Positions 46,275 through 56,459 of a stretch of DNA of 64,000 nucleotides are shown here, piece by piece. A model generated the notes under the pieces. That model was not told where the DNA came from. It made no database searches and saw nothing but the letters and a program-made list of their open reading frames with translations. The translations under genes and the position numbers were made by a program. Position 1 is the first letter of the stretch. Each line of letters begins with the position of its first letter. The DNA comes from CAVSRC01 sp963743015. GTDB taxonomy: Bacteria > Pseudomonadota > Alphaproteobacteria > Rhizobiales > Kaistiaceae. The stretch is taken from positions 207,207 through 271,206 of the forward strand of contig CAVUOD010000017.1 in NCBI GenBank assembly GCA_963743015.1. The letters run 5' to 3'.

Positions 46275-49200
46275 CTATCCCTGCGAGAGCCCGTCCAGCA
46301 CGTTCTGCATCGTCGTGATCCACGCCTCCGTGCCGGACGAAAGCCGTTTCTCGCCGTCGAGCTTCTGCAAGATGGCAATGCCCTCGCGCAGGGCCGCCTT
46401 GCGCTCATCGGTCTTGTCGCTGGCCTTCTGCACCTTCCACAGGCTGACCACGACATCCGTCTGCCACAGGGTGTTACCGGCATCGCGCGCCGCAAGCTTG
46501 CGGGCGATCGCCATCCCCTCCTGATAGTCGGCATAGGCGGCAGCCTTGTCGCCGAGTCCGAGCAGCGCGTCGCCGACCTTGTTCAGCGCCACCGACAGGT
46601 CGCGCTGCCATCCCGCATTGCCGGGATCGGCGGACACGAGGCGCCGCCGGATGGCAAGGCACTCGTCATAGTTCGCCTTGGCACCGGCAAAGTCGTTCTT
46701 GTCCATCTTGATGTCGCCGGTCTTTTCCAGGCCGACGGACAGGTCGCGCTGCCCATCCAGATTGTCGGGACTGCCGGCAGCCAGCGCCCGGCGGATCTTC
46801 AGGCTTGCCTCGTAGGAAGCACCGGCGCCGGCCTGGTCGTTGTCCTGCCGCTGGACCTCGCCGAGCTTCTCCCAGGCGATCGCCAGGTCGCGCTGCCACT
46901 GCACATTGCCCGGATCGAGGGCCGCAAGCCGGCGGCGTATGTCGAGCGTCTCTGCGAAATCGGCGCGGGCTGTCGCCATGTCGCCTGCGTCGAATTTCAT
47001 GTTGCCCAGCTTCTCCAGGCTCACCGAGAGGTCGCGCTGCCATTGCGTATTGCCGGGATTGCTGGCCGACAGGCTGCGGCGAATTGAGAGGCTCTCCTCA
47101 TAGGCCGCGGTGGCGCCGGCGCGATCACCGGCACCGAGCTTGACGTTGCCGATCTTCTCCAGTGCGACGGAAAGCGAACGCCGCAATTGCGCGTTGCCGG
47201 CGTCCGCATCCACCAGCCGGCGCCTGATAGTCAGGCTCTCCTCATAGACGGCAAGCGCCCCTTTCATGTCGCCTTCGGCATATTTGAGATTGCCGATCTT
47301 CTCCAGGCTGATCGACACGTCGCCCTGCCGACCGGCATTGCCGGGATCGGAATTGGCCAGCCACCGCGCGATGGCGAGGTCCTCCTGATAAGCCGCCTGC
47401 GCCCCGGCCATGTCGCCGGCATCGAACTTGATGTCGCCGATCTTCTCGAGGCTGACCGAGATATCGCGCCGCACGTCGCTGTTGCCGGGATCGCTGGCCG
47501 CCAGACGCCGCCTGATGACGAGGCTCTGCGCGTAGGCGGCAAGCGCGCGGGCGCTATCGCCCGCCGACAGGTTCACATTGCCGATCTTCTCCAGGCTCAC
47601 CGACAGGTCGCGCTGCCATATGGCATTGGTGGGATCGGACGCGACCAGCCGGCCCCGGATATCGAAGGACTCCTGATAGGCGGCAAGCGCGCCGGCGCGG
47701 TCACCCGCCGACAGCTTCACATTGCCGACTTTTTCGAGGCTGATCGACAGGTCGTGTTGCGCGCCCGTGTCGTTCTTGTGGGCACTGGCCAGCAGTCGGG
47801 CGGTGGCGAGATCCTCCTCGAAGGCCGCAAGCGCACCGGCGATGTCTCCCGAAGCCAGCTTGAGATCACCGATCTTCTGCACGCCGACGGCGAGGTCGTA
47901 CTGCCATTCCGTCTTGTTTTCGTCGGTGCTCGCCAGCTTGACGCGGATCGCCCTGGTCTCTTCATAGGCGGCAAGAGCGCCGGCCGAGTTGCCTTGCGCG
48001 CGCATCGTGTCGCCGATGCGCTCCAGACTGGCCAATGTCGACTTGGCGATGTCGAGGTTGCGCGACGCGCGCTCGGCTTCTGCCGTCGCCCGCGCGGCCT
48101 CGGCGGTCGCCCGCTCGGCCTCGGCGTTGGCATGCTGCTCGGCCCGCATGGCGAAGACGCCCGTCCCGATCGCGAGCACAGCGACGACGCCAAGCACCGC
48201 CGCTGCCAGCCGCGTCCGCCGGGTCAGCCGCTTCGCCGCATCGCGTTCGATCTCGGCCTGGCGCAGCTTGGCCGCCTCCAGCGCCCGCCGCTGCTCCTCC
48301 TCCTCCGCCTGCCGCTTCTTCTCGGCGGTATCGGACGAGCGCACGTAATTGGCTTCTGCATCGCTGAACCGGCCGGGATGCTCGATCAGCCACTGCCGCG
48401 CCCGGTCGAGCAGGATGCCGGAGATCAGGCCGCGGTCGCAATCCGCCTTTGGCAGGGCCTTCCAGTCGGCCAGCGCGCGCTCCAGCCGGTTGCGACCGAT
48501 CAGGAACTCCTTTTCCTCATCGAGCCAGCCGACCAGCAAGGGCCACACCCGGAACAGCGCCTCGTGCGCCACCTCGACCTGACGGCTGCCCTCGCGCTCG
48601 CGCACGACCAGCAGCCGCGCCTCGGCGCCGGCCAGCGTCGTGATCAGGCGATGGGAGCGCTCGGGCAGCGCATCCCAACTGGCCGCCTGACGGACGAAAC
48701 CGCCCTCGTCGTTGACCTTGACCAGACCGGGGACGAAGGCCTCGCGCAGCGCCTTCAGCTCATCCTCGCTCGGCCTGGCCTCATCGATCACGCGGGACGC
48801 GGTATCGCGCACGATCGTTTCCAGCGGCGACAGGCCGGCGGAGGCATCGCGCAGGCTCTCATATTCGACAAGCTGCAGCTTGCCGTCGTCAGCGAACTGG
48901 TCGTAGAGGCGGCGCAGCGCGAACGCCACCAGGGGCAGCGCGTCGGTGGTGCGCGCATCCTGCGTGATGCGCACCACGAGGCTTTCCTCGACCGTGAGAT
49001 TGGCGATGCGTGCCGGCCCGCGGATGATCTCGCCGATGCGCTCGATCGGCAGCGGGCGCAGCGAGAACTCCTCGAATTCGGTCGCCAGGCCCGTGGCGGT
49101 CTGCATGTCGCCGAGATGATCGGAGCGCATCGTCGCCACGGCGACGAAGGGCAGACCCGGCCCCAGCAAACCGGACAGGAAGGCGAGGAACCGCTCGGCA

Positions 49201-50063
49201 TGCCGCGGCTCGGCGCGGGTGAACAGCTCCTCCATCTGGTCGACGGCGACGAGGATGCCGGCACGGTGGGCTGCATGGGCCTCGCCGATCTGCAGCGCCA
49301 GCCGGGCCGGATCGGCAGCGGCCAGCGCCTCGCCCGAGATGCCGATGCCGGCGTCGCGCAGGCTGGCCGCCAGGCCGGCAAAGGGATCGCGCTCCGGGCG
49401 GAAGACCGGCAGCACGATCCAGTCGCGCTTGGCGCGCTTGAGGCGCGGCACCAGCCCGGCACGGAGCAGCGACGACTTGCCGGTACCCAATTCGCCGAGC
49501 ACCAACACGAAGCGGCGACCGCCCTCGATGCGGCGTGAATCGAGCCGCTGGACGAGACGGCGCACATCGTCGTCGCGGCCGAAGTAGATCGCCGCGTCGT
49601 CCTCGTCGAAGGCCAGAAAGCCGGGATAGGGTGCGCGCCCGGCCGGAAAATCGAAGCCGCTCTGGCTGAGCAGCGCCACCTCGGTCAACCGCTTGCCGAG
49701 GCGGTCGAGCCCCCCTGCCCGGTCGTGGGTCAGGTCGAGCTTCTGCAGGTCGTCGCCGATATACTGGTCGCCGTCCGGCGAGACGATGACCGGGAAGATG
49801 GCCTTGCCGCGCGACCGCGCCTGGGCGAATTCGGCGAAGCACCACTTGGAATCGAACCAGTTGCGGGTCAGCAGCAGGATGACCGCTTCGGCGCGTTCGA
49901 GCTCCTCGTAGAGCGTCTGCTCCCATTTGGCGCCGGGCGGGATGCCTTGGTCGGTGTCGATGTCGAGGAAGCCGCGCTCGAAGCCCTGGGACTTGAGCCA
50001 GCCGAACAATTCCTGAGCCGCTTCGGTATCGTGACTCGAATGGCTAATGAAGACGCGCGCCAT
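46275..50063 (-). CDS. TIR - STAND ATPase - transmembrane - TPR receptor protein
   Basis: The product is 1262 residues. TIR domain 1 to about 140: VFISHSSHDTEAAQELF, FLDIDTDQGIPPG, and DSKWCFAEFAQAR with the putative NADase Glu78. STAND/NACHT-like ATPase about 165-560: FGRDDDVRRLVQRL, Walker A GELGTGKSSLL at 190-200, ILVAVDQMEELF (Walker B, Asp275), MRSDHLGD (about 312-319) and VAHEALFRVWPLLVGWL. A coiled-coil (about 580-615), one transmembrane helix (about 619-638, LAAAVLGVVAVLAIGTGVFAM), a second coil and 12 TPR-like repeats (about 683-1240) follow. Such TIR-STAND architectures occur in bacterial immune and signalling proteins that deplete NAD+. The TM helix makes this a membrane-tethered version. 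No substrate or partner can be named; it is monocistronic, convergent with the ABC operon. Confidence 0.9.
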   Translation of the reverse strand: MARVFISHSSHDTEAAQELFGWLKSQGFERGFLDIDTDQGIPPGAKWEQTLYEELERAEAVILLLTRNWFDSKWCFAEFAQARSRGKAIFPVIVSPDGDQYIGDDLQKLDLTHDRAGGLDRLGKRLTEVALLSQSGFDFPAGRAPYPGFLAFDEDDAAIYFGRDDDVRRLVQRLDSRRIEGGRRFVLVLGELGTGKSSLLRAGLVPRLKRAKRDWIVLPVFRPERDPFAGLAASLRDAGIGISGEALAAADPARLALQIGEAHAAHRAGILVAVDQMEELFTRAEPRHAERFLAFLSGLLGPGLPFVAVATMRSDHLGDMQTATGLATEFEEFSLRPLPIERIGEIIRGPARIANLTVEESLVVRITQDARTTDALPLVAFALRRLYDQFADDGKLQLVEYESLRDASAGLSPLETIVRDTASRVIDEARPSEDELKALREAFVPGLVKVNDEGGFVRQAASWDALPERSHRLITTLAGAEARLLVVREREGSRQVEVAHEALFRVWPLLVGWLDEEKEFLIGRNRLERALADWKALPKADCDRGLISGILLDRARQWLIEHPGRFSDAEANYVRSSDTAEKKRQAEEEEQRRALEAAKLRQAEIERDAAKRLTRRTRLAAAVLGVVAVLAIGTGVFAMRAEQHANAEAERATAEAARATAEAERASRNLDIAKSTLASLERIGDTMRAQGNSAGALAAYEETRAIRVKLASTDENKTEWQYDLAVGVQKIGDLKLASGDIAGALAAFEEDLATARLLASAHKNDTGAQHDLSISLEKVGNVKLSAGDRAGALAAYQESFDIRGRLVASDPTNAIWQRDLSVSLEKIGNVNLSAGDSARALAAYAQSLVIRRRLAASDPGNSDVRRDISVSLEKIGDIKFDAGDMAGAQAAYQEDLAIARWLANSDPGNAGRQGDVSISLEKIGNLKYAEGDMKGALAVYEESLTIRRRLVDADAGNAQLRRSLSVALEKIGNVKLGAGDRAGATAAYEESLSIRRSLSASNPGNTQWQRDLSVSLEKLGNMKFDAGDMATARADFAETLDIRRRLAALDPGNVQWQRDLAIAWEKLGEVQRQDNDQAGAGASYEASLKIRRALAAGSPDNLDGQRDLSVGLEKTGDIKMDKNDFAGAKANYDECLAIRRRLVSADPGNAGWQRDLSVALNKVGDALLGLGDKAAAYADYQEGMAIARKLAARDAGNTLWQTDVVVSLWKVQKASDKTDERKAALREGIAILQKLDGEKRLSSGTEAWITTMQNVLDGLSQG
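46344..48017 (-). repeat. Twelve tandem ~147-bp TPR-coding repeats in the TIR-STAND gene
   Basis: The C-terminal third is a run of about 49-residue units whose core is L-S-V-S-L-E-K-I-G-(N/D)-(V/I)-K, then (S/D)-AGD-xxxAxAAY-(E/Q)-ES-LxIRRxLxxxDPGN. Twelve units can be counted, the first and last being degenerate. They form a TPR solenoid. High similarity between repeats 3-8 could permit copy-number change by recombination. Confidence 0.85.
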
Positions 50064-50278
50064 CGCGGCCGGTTACTCCGCTTCCTCATCACGGGTGCCG
50101 GCGATTTTACTTGAAATACTGTCAAACAAAAGGCAGATGCCGGACCGTTTCCCGGTCCGTTTGCGCAATGGAACAGGGCCGCAGCCGTCGCGCGCCGGGG
50201 CACGCGCGCAACGCCTGCCGGCCGCTCAGATGACCGGCCGGCACCGCCTGCTACCCGCCGCCAAGACGGGCGGACGGA

Positions 50279-50626
50279 CTAGCGGCAGCCCCTCTGCTGC
50301 TCGACCCTGCGAATGCGGGCGATGTTGTCGCGCTCGTAATTGTTGAGCGGCACCATCCCGGCATCCGGATAGGCGCAGTCCTGATTGCCGAAGACGGCCC
50401 TGCCCCTGGCGGTGTGGAAGCAATATCCGTTCTCGGCATAGATCGTATTGCGCACCGTCCACAGCGCATCGCACGAAAGCCGGCGGAGCGCCTGATAGGA
50501 AATGACGTGGTCGTTGGTGCAGCCGACGCCGGACTCGAAACAGGCTGCCGTCGCCGGCCCTGGCGCCAGCATCACCAGCCCCAGCAGAGCGGCGGCGACA
50601 CCGGCGGGAATTCGCGTGGATGCCAT
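50279..50626 (-). CDS. Secreted YARHG-domain protein
   Basis: The 115-residue product starts MASTRIPAGVAAALLGLVML (ATG 50626, GGAGG six bases upstream), a signal peptide cut near ATAA. The YARHG domain is visible as RRLSCDALWTVRNTIYAENGY then FGNQDCAYPDAG. Six Cys in about 90 mature residues (ACFESGVGC, DHVISY...SCD, GYCF, QDC, RGCR) imply disulfides. YARHG proteins are extracellular and of unknown function. It lies just upstream of the TIR-STAND gene on the same strand, with a ~215-bp gap. Confidence 0.85.
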   Translation of the reverse strand: MASTRIPAGVAAALLGLVMLAPGPATAACFESGVGCTNDHVISYQALRRLSCDALWTVRNTIYAENGYCFHTARGRAVFGNQDCAYPDAGMVPLNNYERDNIARIRRVEQQRGCR

Positions 50627-50743
50627 GGCAAACCTCCGATGAACCCTTCCCCTTTCGAAAGCATACCACCAAGAAAGCGAAACTTTGACCAACCGCAAGG
50701 CCGCAAGGCCGGCATCCTCTCAACTGTGTCGCAGCGTCTGCGC

Positions 50744-50760
50744 CGGCCCCTGAGGGGCCG
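50744..50760. repeat. Palindrome CGGCCCCTGAGGGGCCG, copy 1
   Basis: This perfect 17-base palindrome recurs exactly at 61070-61086. Here it sits at the 5' edge of the lrgB remnant, with the in-frame stop TGA (50751-50753) inside it, so it may mark the breakpoint of the deletion. Confidence 0.65.
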
Positions 50761-50921
50761 CCCGCGGCTTCGCCGCCGGCGTCGCCTCGCACGGCATCGG
50801 CACCGCCCGCGCCTTTCAGGTCAACGACCTGGCCGGAACCTTTTCCGGGCTCGCCATGGGGCTCAACGGCATTCTCACCGCCGTGCTCGTGCCGCTGCTG
50901 GCAGGGCTGTTCGGCGGCTGA
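50754..50921 (+). pseudogene. LrgB/CidB 3' remnant
   Basis: The plus-strand frame opening after a TGA at 50751 reads GFAAGVASHGIGTARAFQVN then DLAGTFSGLAMGLNGILTAV and stops at 50921. That is the conserved C-terminal helix pair of LrgB/CidB membrane proteins (SHGIGTARA is the family hallmark). The rest (about 180 residues) and any lrgA partner are missing. No start codon or ribosome site precedes it. It occupies most of the gene-free stretch between YARHG and cfa. Confidence 0.75.
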
Positions 50922-51032
50922 TCCGCCGGCTCATTCAATGGCTGGCCAGAGCCGTCCATCGACGGCCGGCCCGATTCTGGCGCACAATCGCTCCGTCGCA
51001 ACGGTTCGATTCCGACCTGGAAAGGCTCTGAC

Positions 51033-52322
51033 ATGGCCTCCAACGACACGCTCCTGGCGGCAGCGCGCGACATCGTCGGCCACATGGCGGAGCGGCTCGA
51101 TGCGCCGTTCGCGATCGAACTGTGGGACGGGTCGGTGGTCCCGCTCGGGCCGAATGCCGACCCGAGCCTGCGGATCAGGCTCGCCGGTCCCGGCGTCATC
51201 GGCGCGATCGCCCGCCGGCCGAGGCTCGAAACCGTCATCCGCCAATACGCCACCGGCGGCATCGACTTCGTCGGCGCCGACATGCTGACCTTCATCGAGA
51301 AGGCGCGGGCCAAGAAGATCCGCGTCAAGCCGCGCGACTTCCCCGTCGCCCGCCTTGCCTGGCGCGCGCTGCCTTTTCTCTTCGCGCCGTCCCCGGCGGC
51401 CACGGCGCAGTCGTTCAAGGGGCGATCTGATGCCGACTTCATCCGCTTCCACTACGATCTCGGCAACGATTTCTATCGCCTCTTCCTCGATCCGGAGATG
51501 CAGTATTCCTGCGCCTATTTCACCGATTGGGACAATCCGCTCGAGGTCGCCCAGCGCGACAAGCTCGACATGATCTGCCGCAAGCTGCGCCTGGCGCCCG
51601 GCGACCGCTTGCTCGACGTGGGCTGCGGCTGGGGCGGGCTGCTCTGCCATGCCGCAACGCACTACGGCGTCAGCGCGCACGGCGTGACGCTGTCGCAGGA
51701 GCAGTACGACTACACGCAGGCCAAGGTGAGGAAGCTCGGCCTCGCGGACCAGGTGACGGTCGCGCTCGACTTCTACGAAAACGTCGCCGGAGAGTTCGAC
51801 AAGATCGCCTCGATCGGCATGTACGAACATGTCGGCATCGCCAACTATCCGCGCTATTTCGGCACGCTGAACCGGCTGCTGCGCGACCGCGGCCTGCTGC
51901 TCAACCACGGCATTACCCGGCGGGCACGCGCCAACCGTCGCCGCTTCAACCGCGTCACGCCGGAGCGGCGGCTGATGCAGACCTATGTGTTTCCGGGCTT
52001 CGAGCTCGACAATATCGGCCATTCGGTGGCGGCGATGGAGGCATCAGGCTTCGAGATCCACGACGTCGAGGGCTGGCGCGAGCACTATGCGCGCACCTGC
52101 CGGCTGTGGCACCAGCGGCTGACCGCAAACGCCGAGGCGGCGACGGCGCTCGTCGGAGCCGAGAAATACCGCATCTGGGTCGCCTATCTTGCCGGCGTCT
52201 CCTACGCCTTCGCCGACGGGTCGCTGCGCATCTACCAGACGGTCGCCAGCAAGCACGCCGCCAAGGGCGCCTCGGGCATGCCGCCGACGCGCGCGCATCT
52301 CTATTCGCCGGGCGGCGGATGA
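51033..52322 (+). CDS. cfa: Cyclopropane-fatty-acyl-phospholipid synthase family
   Basis: The 429-residue SAM-dependent enzyme adds a methylene to membrane lipid double bonds. LLDVGCGWGGLLCHAA is the SAM motif, then FHYDLGNDFYRLFLD and YSCAYFTDWDNPLEVAQRDK, and EHVGIANYPRYF. The N-terminal ~150 residues match the lipid-binding domain of Cfa. Its 3' end is 48 bases before the next gene. Confidence 0.93.
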   Translation: MASNDTLLAAARDIVGHMAERLDAPFAIELWDGSVVPLGPNADPSLRIRLAGPGVIGAIARRPRLETVIRQYATGGIDFVGADMLTFIEKARAKKIRVKPRDFPVARLAWRALPFLFAPSPAATAQSFKGRSDADFIRFHYDLGNDFYRLFLDPEMQYSCAYFTDWDNPLEVAQRDKLDMICRKLRLAPGDRLLDVGCGWGGLLCHAATHYGVSAHGVTLSQEQYDYTQAKVRKLGLADQVTVALDFYENVAGEFDKIASIGMYEHVGIANYPRYFGTLNRLLRDRGLLLNHGITRRARANRRRFNRVTPERRLMQTYVFPGFELDNIGHSVAAMEASGFEIHDVEGWREHYARTCRLWHQRLTANAEAATALVGAEKYRIWVAYLAGVSYAFADGSLRIYQTVASKHAAKGASGMPPTRAHLYSPGGG

Positions 52323-52370
52323 CGTCCGCCGACAGCGGGCACCACTCCGTGGTGAACTCGGGAGGAAGCC

Positions 52371-52991
52371 ATGAGACGACGCGCATTCATCATGCTTCTT
52401 GGCGGGATCGGCCTCTTCGTCATGGGCGTCGCGCCCGGCCATGCCGCGGGTACAAATTCAGGCGGCGCGGTCGATCACCTGTCGGTTCCGGGGCCGATCG
52501 CCTTCGGCGGCGAAAGCTACCAGCTGTCGTGGACCTCGCATCCGACCCCCGACTACTACCTCCAGGAATACCTGGCGCCAGGGCAGACGAGCGAACGATT
52601 CCAGCGGATGGTGCTGATTAACGCGTTCTACGGCGACATCGATGCCAAAGCCGCGGCGGCCGCCAAGATCAACGACCTCAACAAGCGCAAGGCGACCGAC
52701 CCGCTGGTCAACTTCGCCGTGATTCAGAACCCGAAGACCGGCGAGATCATTCTCGATTTCATCATCAGCTCGGAAGATGCCGACGGCGGCACCATCGTCG
52801 AGTGGAACGCCTACCGCTACGCTTCGTTGAAGGGCCAGGGTGCCAAGGCCGGCGTGCTCCTGTTCGGCATCAGCCGGCGTGCCTATGGCGACGACGCAAG
52901 CGGCTTCCTGCGCGGACTGAAGGCGATGCGTCCCGGCGAGATCGACGCCCTTGCGAACCAGCGATTGCCGGTCGTGCAGCCCCTGGATTAG
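52371..52991 (+). CDS. Exported hypothetical protein
   Basis: The 206-residue product has a Tat-like start (MRRRAFIMLLGGIGLFVMG) and cleavage near AA-GTNSGG. The mature part reads FQRMVLINAFYGDI, NFAVIQNPKTGEIILDFIISS and NAYRYASLKGQGAKAGVLLFG. I recognise no named domain. It follows cfa by 48 bases on the same strand, so it may be co-expressed. Confidence 0.7.
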   Translation: MRRRAFIMLLGGIGLFVMGVAPGHAAGTNSGGAVDHLSVPGPIAFGGESYQLSWTSHPTPDYYLQEYLAPGQTSERFQRMVLINAFYGDIDAKAAAAAKINDLNKRKATDPLVNFAVIQNPKTGEIILDFIISSEDADGGTIVEWNAYRYASLKGQGAKAGVLLFGISRRAYGDDASGFLRGLKAMRPGEIDALANQRLPVVQPLD

Positions 52992-53326
52992 CCGTGGCCG
53001 TGGCCGCGCCAGTGCTTCCACGACACCACGATGCCGTCCTCGACATAGACGTGGTCGCGGAAGCGGCCCTTGCCGTCGCCGCGGTAGAGCCAGGTTTCCC
53101 GGCGCTTGCTGCGGTGCGGCTGCGTGGCGATCTCTTCCGGCGGGCCCCAGGCCTGATGGAGCTGCCGTGCCGACATGCCCTCGAACAGCTTGCGGTCGAT
53201 GATCGCCCGTTCGATCTCGTAGGACCCGCTGACCTTGACCAAAGCCCTGCGTCGCTTGGCTTCCAGTACGAAGGGGACGATCAGAAGCAGGCCCAGAAAG
53301 GCCAGAAAAGCAAGCAAAACAACCAT
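52988..53326 (-). CDS. Small membrane-anchored protein, hypothetical
   Basis: The 112-residue product has an N-terminal hydrophobic segment (MVVLLAFLAFLGLLLIVPFV), then basic RRRALVKVSGSYEIERAIID and a C-terminal domain with KLFEGMSARQLHQAWGPPEEI and FRDHVYVEDGIVVSWKHW. The layout resembles SmpA/OmlA-type small envelope proteins but is not a sure match. It overlaps the 3' end of the preceding gene by 4 bases on the other strand. Confidence 0.65.
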   Translation of the reverse strand: MVVLLAFLAFLGLLLIVPFVLEAKRRRALVKVSGSYEIERAIIDRKLFEGMSARQLHQAWGPPEEIATQPHRSKRRETWLYRGDGKGRFRDHVYVEDGIVVSWKHWRGHGHG

Positions 53327-53484
53327 GCGAGGGAGGCTCTCACATCACAGATGCAGCGGTGGCGTGCGTCGTCCCCGGGATGGGCAGACCGTTCTCTGCA
53401 GCAAGAACGGCCTCGCCAATGCATGTCGCATGTGCCGCGCTTTCCCGCAAGGGCCTGGCCTGTCGGCCGGGCCCCGGCGGCACA

Positions 53485-53982
53485 CTACTTGGTGATCGTG
53501 AAGCTTTCGCTGGCCAGCTTGCGGTCGCCGGACCAGATCTCCATCGTCCAGGTACCTGGAACAAGTTCCCACGGGTTCTCGAAACCGTAACCCAGATAGT
53601 TGACGGCACCGATCTTCTTCTGCCGATCGAACGTGTCCGAGAGGATCGGCTTGGCGCTGGTAGGATCGGCGATGCCTGGCGCGGGATAGGCAAACACGAA
53701 GTGAAGCGTGGCCTCGGCACCGTCCGGCATGCCGGTGAGCCGGTATTCGACGCCGAATTCGGTGCCGATAGCCGCCGGAATCGTGTCGGTCGCCGTGATC
53801 AGCTTGAAAATATCGGGCGCCTTGATTTCGCCGGTCGGCGCGCTCGGGTCCTTGGTGACCGCGCCGGTCTGGACCTCGTAGATGCCCTTGCCGACGATCT
53901 CGATGCCGTCGACACGCGCCTCCTGCGCCAAGGCAGCGCCGGAAACGAAGGGCAGAAAGGCAAGAAGAAGCAGCAGGCGCAT
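53485..53982 (-). CDS. Secreted DUF3859-like protein
   Basis: The 165-residue product starts MRLLLLLAFLPFVSGAALAQ (ATG 53982, GGAGG seven bases upstream), a clear signal peptide. Mature EARVDGIEIVGKGIYEVQT, TLHFVFAYPAPGIADP and NPWELVPGTWTMEIWSGDRKL resemble DUF3859, an immunoglobulin-like periplasmic domain of unknown function. Start chosen by signal peptide and ribosome site; the longer open frame is rejected. Confidence 0.75.
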   Translation of the reverse strand: MRLLLLLAFLPFVSGAALAQEARVDGIEIVGKGIYEVQTGAVTKDPSAPTGEIKAPDIFKLITATDTIPAAIGTEFGVEYRLTGMPDGAEATLHFVFAYPAPGIADPTSAKPILSDTFDRQKKIGAVNYLGYGFENPWELVPGTWTMEIWSGDRKLASESFTITK

Positions 53983-54107
53983 GGTGAACCTCCAAGGGAT
54001 GTTTCGCCGGAGCACCATCGCCGACATGTCATGCATGGCCCAGCGGCCGGTAAACCGCAAGGGCAATTCGCTCGGCCGGCACCAGCCGCCGGAAGCCGCG
54101 TCGGCCT

Positions 54108-55641
<1,534 letters not shown>

Positions 55642-55703
55642 GGGGGCTATCCTCCGGCCCCCAGAGATAGCACAGGCGGGCCGCCGGTTGATCTACCCTC
55701 GGC

Positions 55704-56459
55704 TCAGCGCCCGACCGGCCTGAGGATCAGCGCCGCCGCCTGCATCTCGCGCCAGCGGGCGGAGCGGCGGGCAAGCGCCATCTCGTCCCGGCCCCACTGC
55801 TCCATCTGCCAGTCCTCGTCGACATGGGCGGCCGCCCAGGCCTTTTCGGGGTCGAGCCCGCCGCTGAGCACGCAAAGCGCGATCAGGGCCGAGCCGGTGA
55901 GCGTGGTGACGACGTGGACTGCGGCCAGACGCAGCGGGTCGAGGTCGGCGAGCGCCACTGCCACCGCCTTGAGGCTCTCCGCCGGCTGCTCGACGGCGAT
56001 GATGCCTTCGGCAAGCACGAAGCGGGCGCCGAGCGCCGCCTCGGCCCAGGCGAGCACCGGCGCCCAGGCCGCCTGCTGCGCGTCGACCAGCGACTGCGGC
56101 CCCTCGCCGCGATAGCAGACAAGGTCGCTGCCGGCATATTTGACGATCTCGGCCCTGACCGGCTCCATCTCGCGGGCGACGCGGTCGATCGCCGAATTGA
56201 CGATGCGGGTAAGCGGCATGGCGGCCGGGTCGATGCGCTCGCCCTGTGCCTGCCATTCGGCGGCCAGCGCCTCGGCCACCGCTTCGTCGGCGACCACCAG
56301 CGGGTTGCGCCCGGGCGTCTTCGCCTGCCTGCCATCGAGCGTCACGGCAAAGCCGCCGCTGTGTGGCGCGAGGGCAGCCACCTTGTAGAATCGGCGCGGC
56401 AATTCCTGCCGCGCCAGCCGCTGCGCGGCGGCCATCGCACCGGACGGCTTGTCGCTCAC
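55704..56459 (-). CDS. ATP12-family F1-ATPase assembly chaperone
   Basis: The 251-residue product starts VSDKPSGAMAAAQRLARQELP (GTG 56459 in a GTGA overlap with the AKR stop). It has the ATP12 core RFYKVAALAPHSGGFAVTLDG, LTRIVNSAIDRV and LVCYRGEGPQSLVDAQQAAW. Such proteins are needed for F1-ATPase assembly in mitochondria and alphaproteobacteria. An ATG five codons upstream (56471) is another possible start. Confidence 0.9.
   Translation of the reverse strand: MSDKPSGAMAAAQRLARQELPRRFYKVAALAPHSGGFAVTLDGRQAKTPGRNPLVVADEAVAEALAAEWQAQGERIDPAAMPLTRIVNSAIDRVAREMEPVRAEIVKYAGSDLVCYRGEGPQSLVDAQQAAWAPVLAWAEAALGARFVLAEGIIAVEQPAESLKAVAVALADLDPLRLAAVHVVTTLTGSALIALCVLSGGLDPEKAWAAAHVDEDWQMEQWGRDEMALARRSARWREMQAAALILRPVGR

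Noticed and set aside
46344..48017. CRISPR-like or satellite array
   Set aside because: The periodicity is about 147 bp, coding, in frame and without spacers. It encodes TPR repeats.
47187..49538. 783-residue open frame opposite the TIR-STAND gene
   Set aside because: It is the antisense of the repeat-rich gene. The periodic composition mirrors the TPR repeats.
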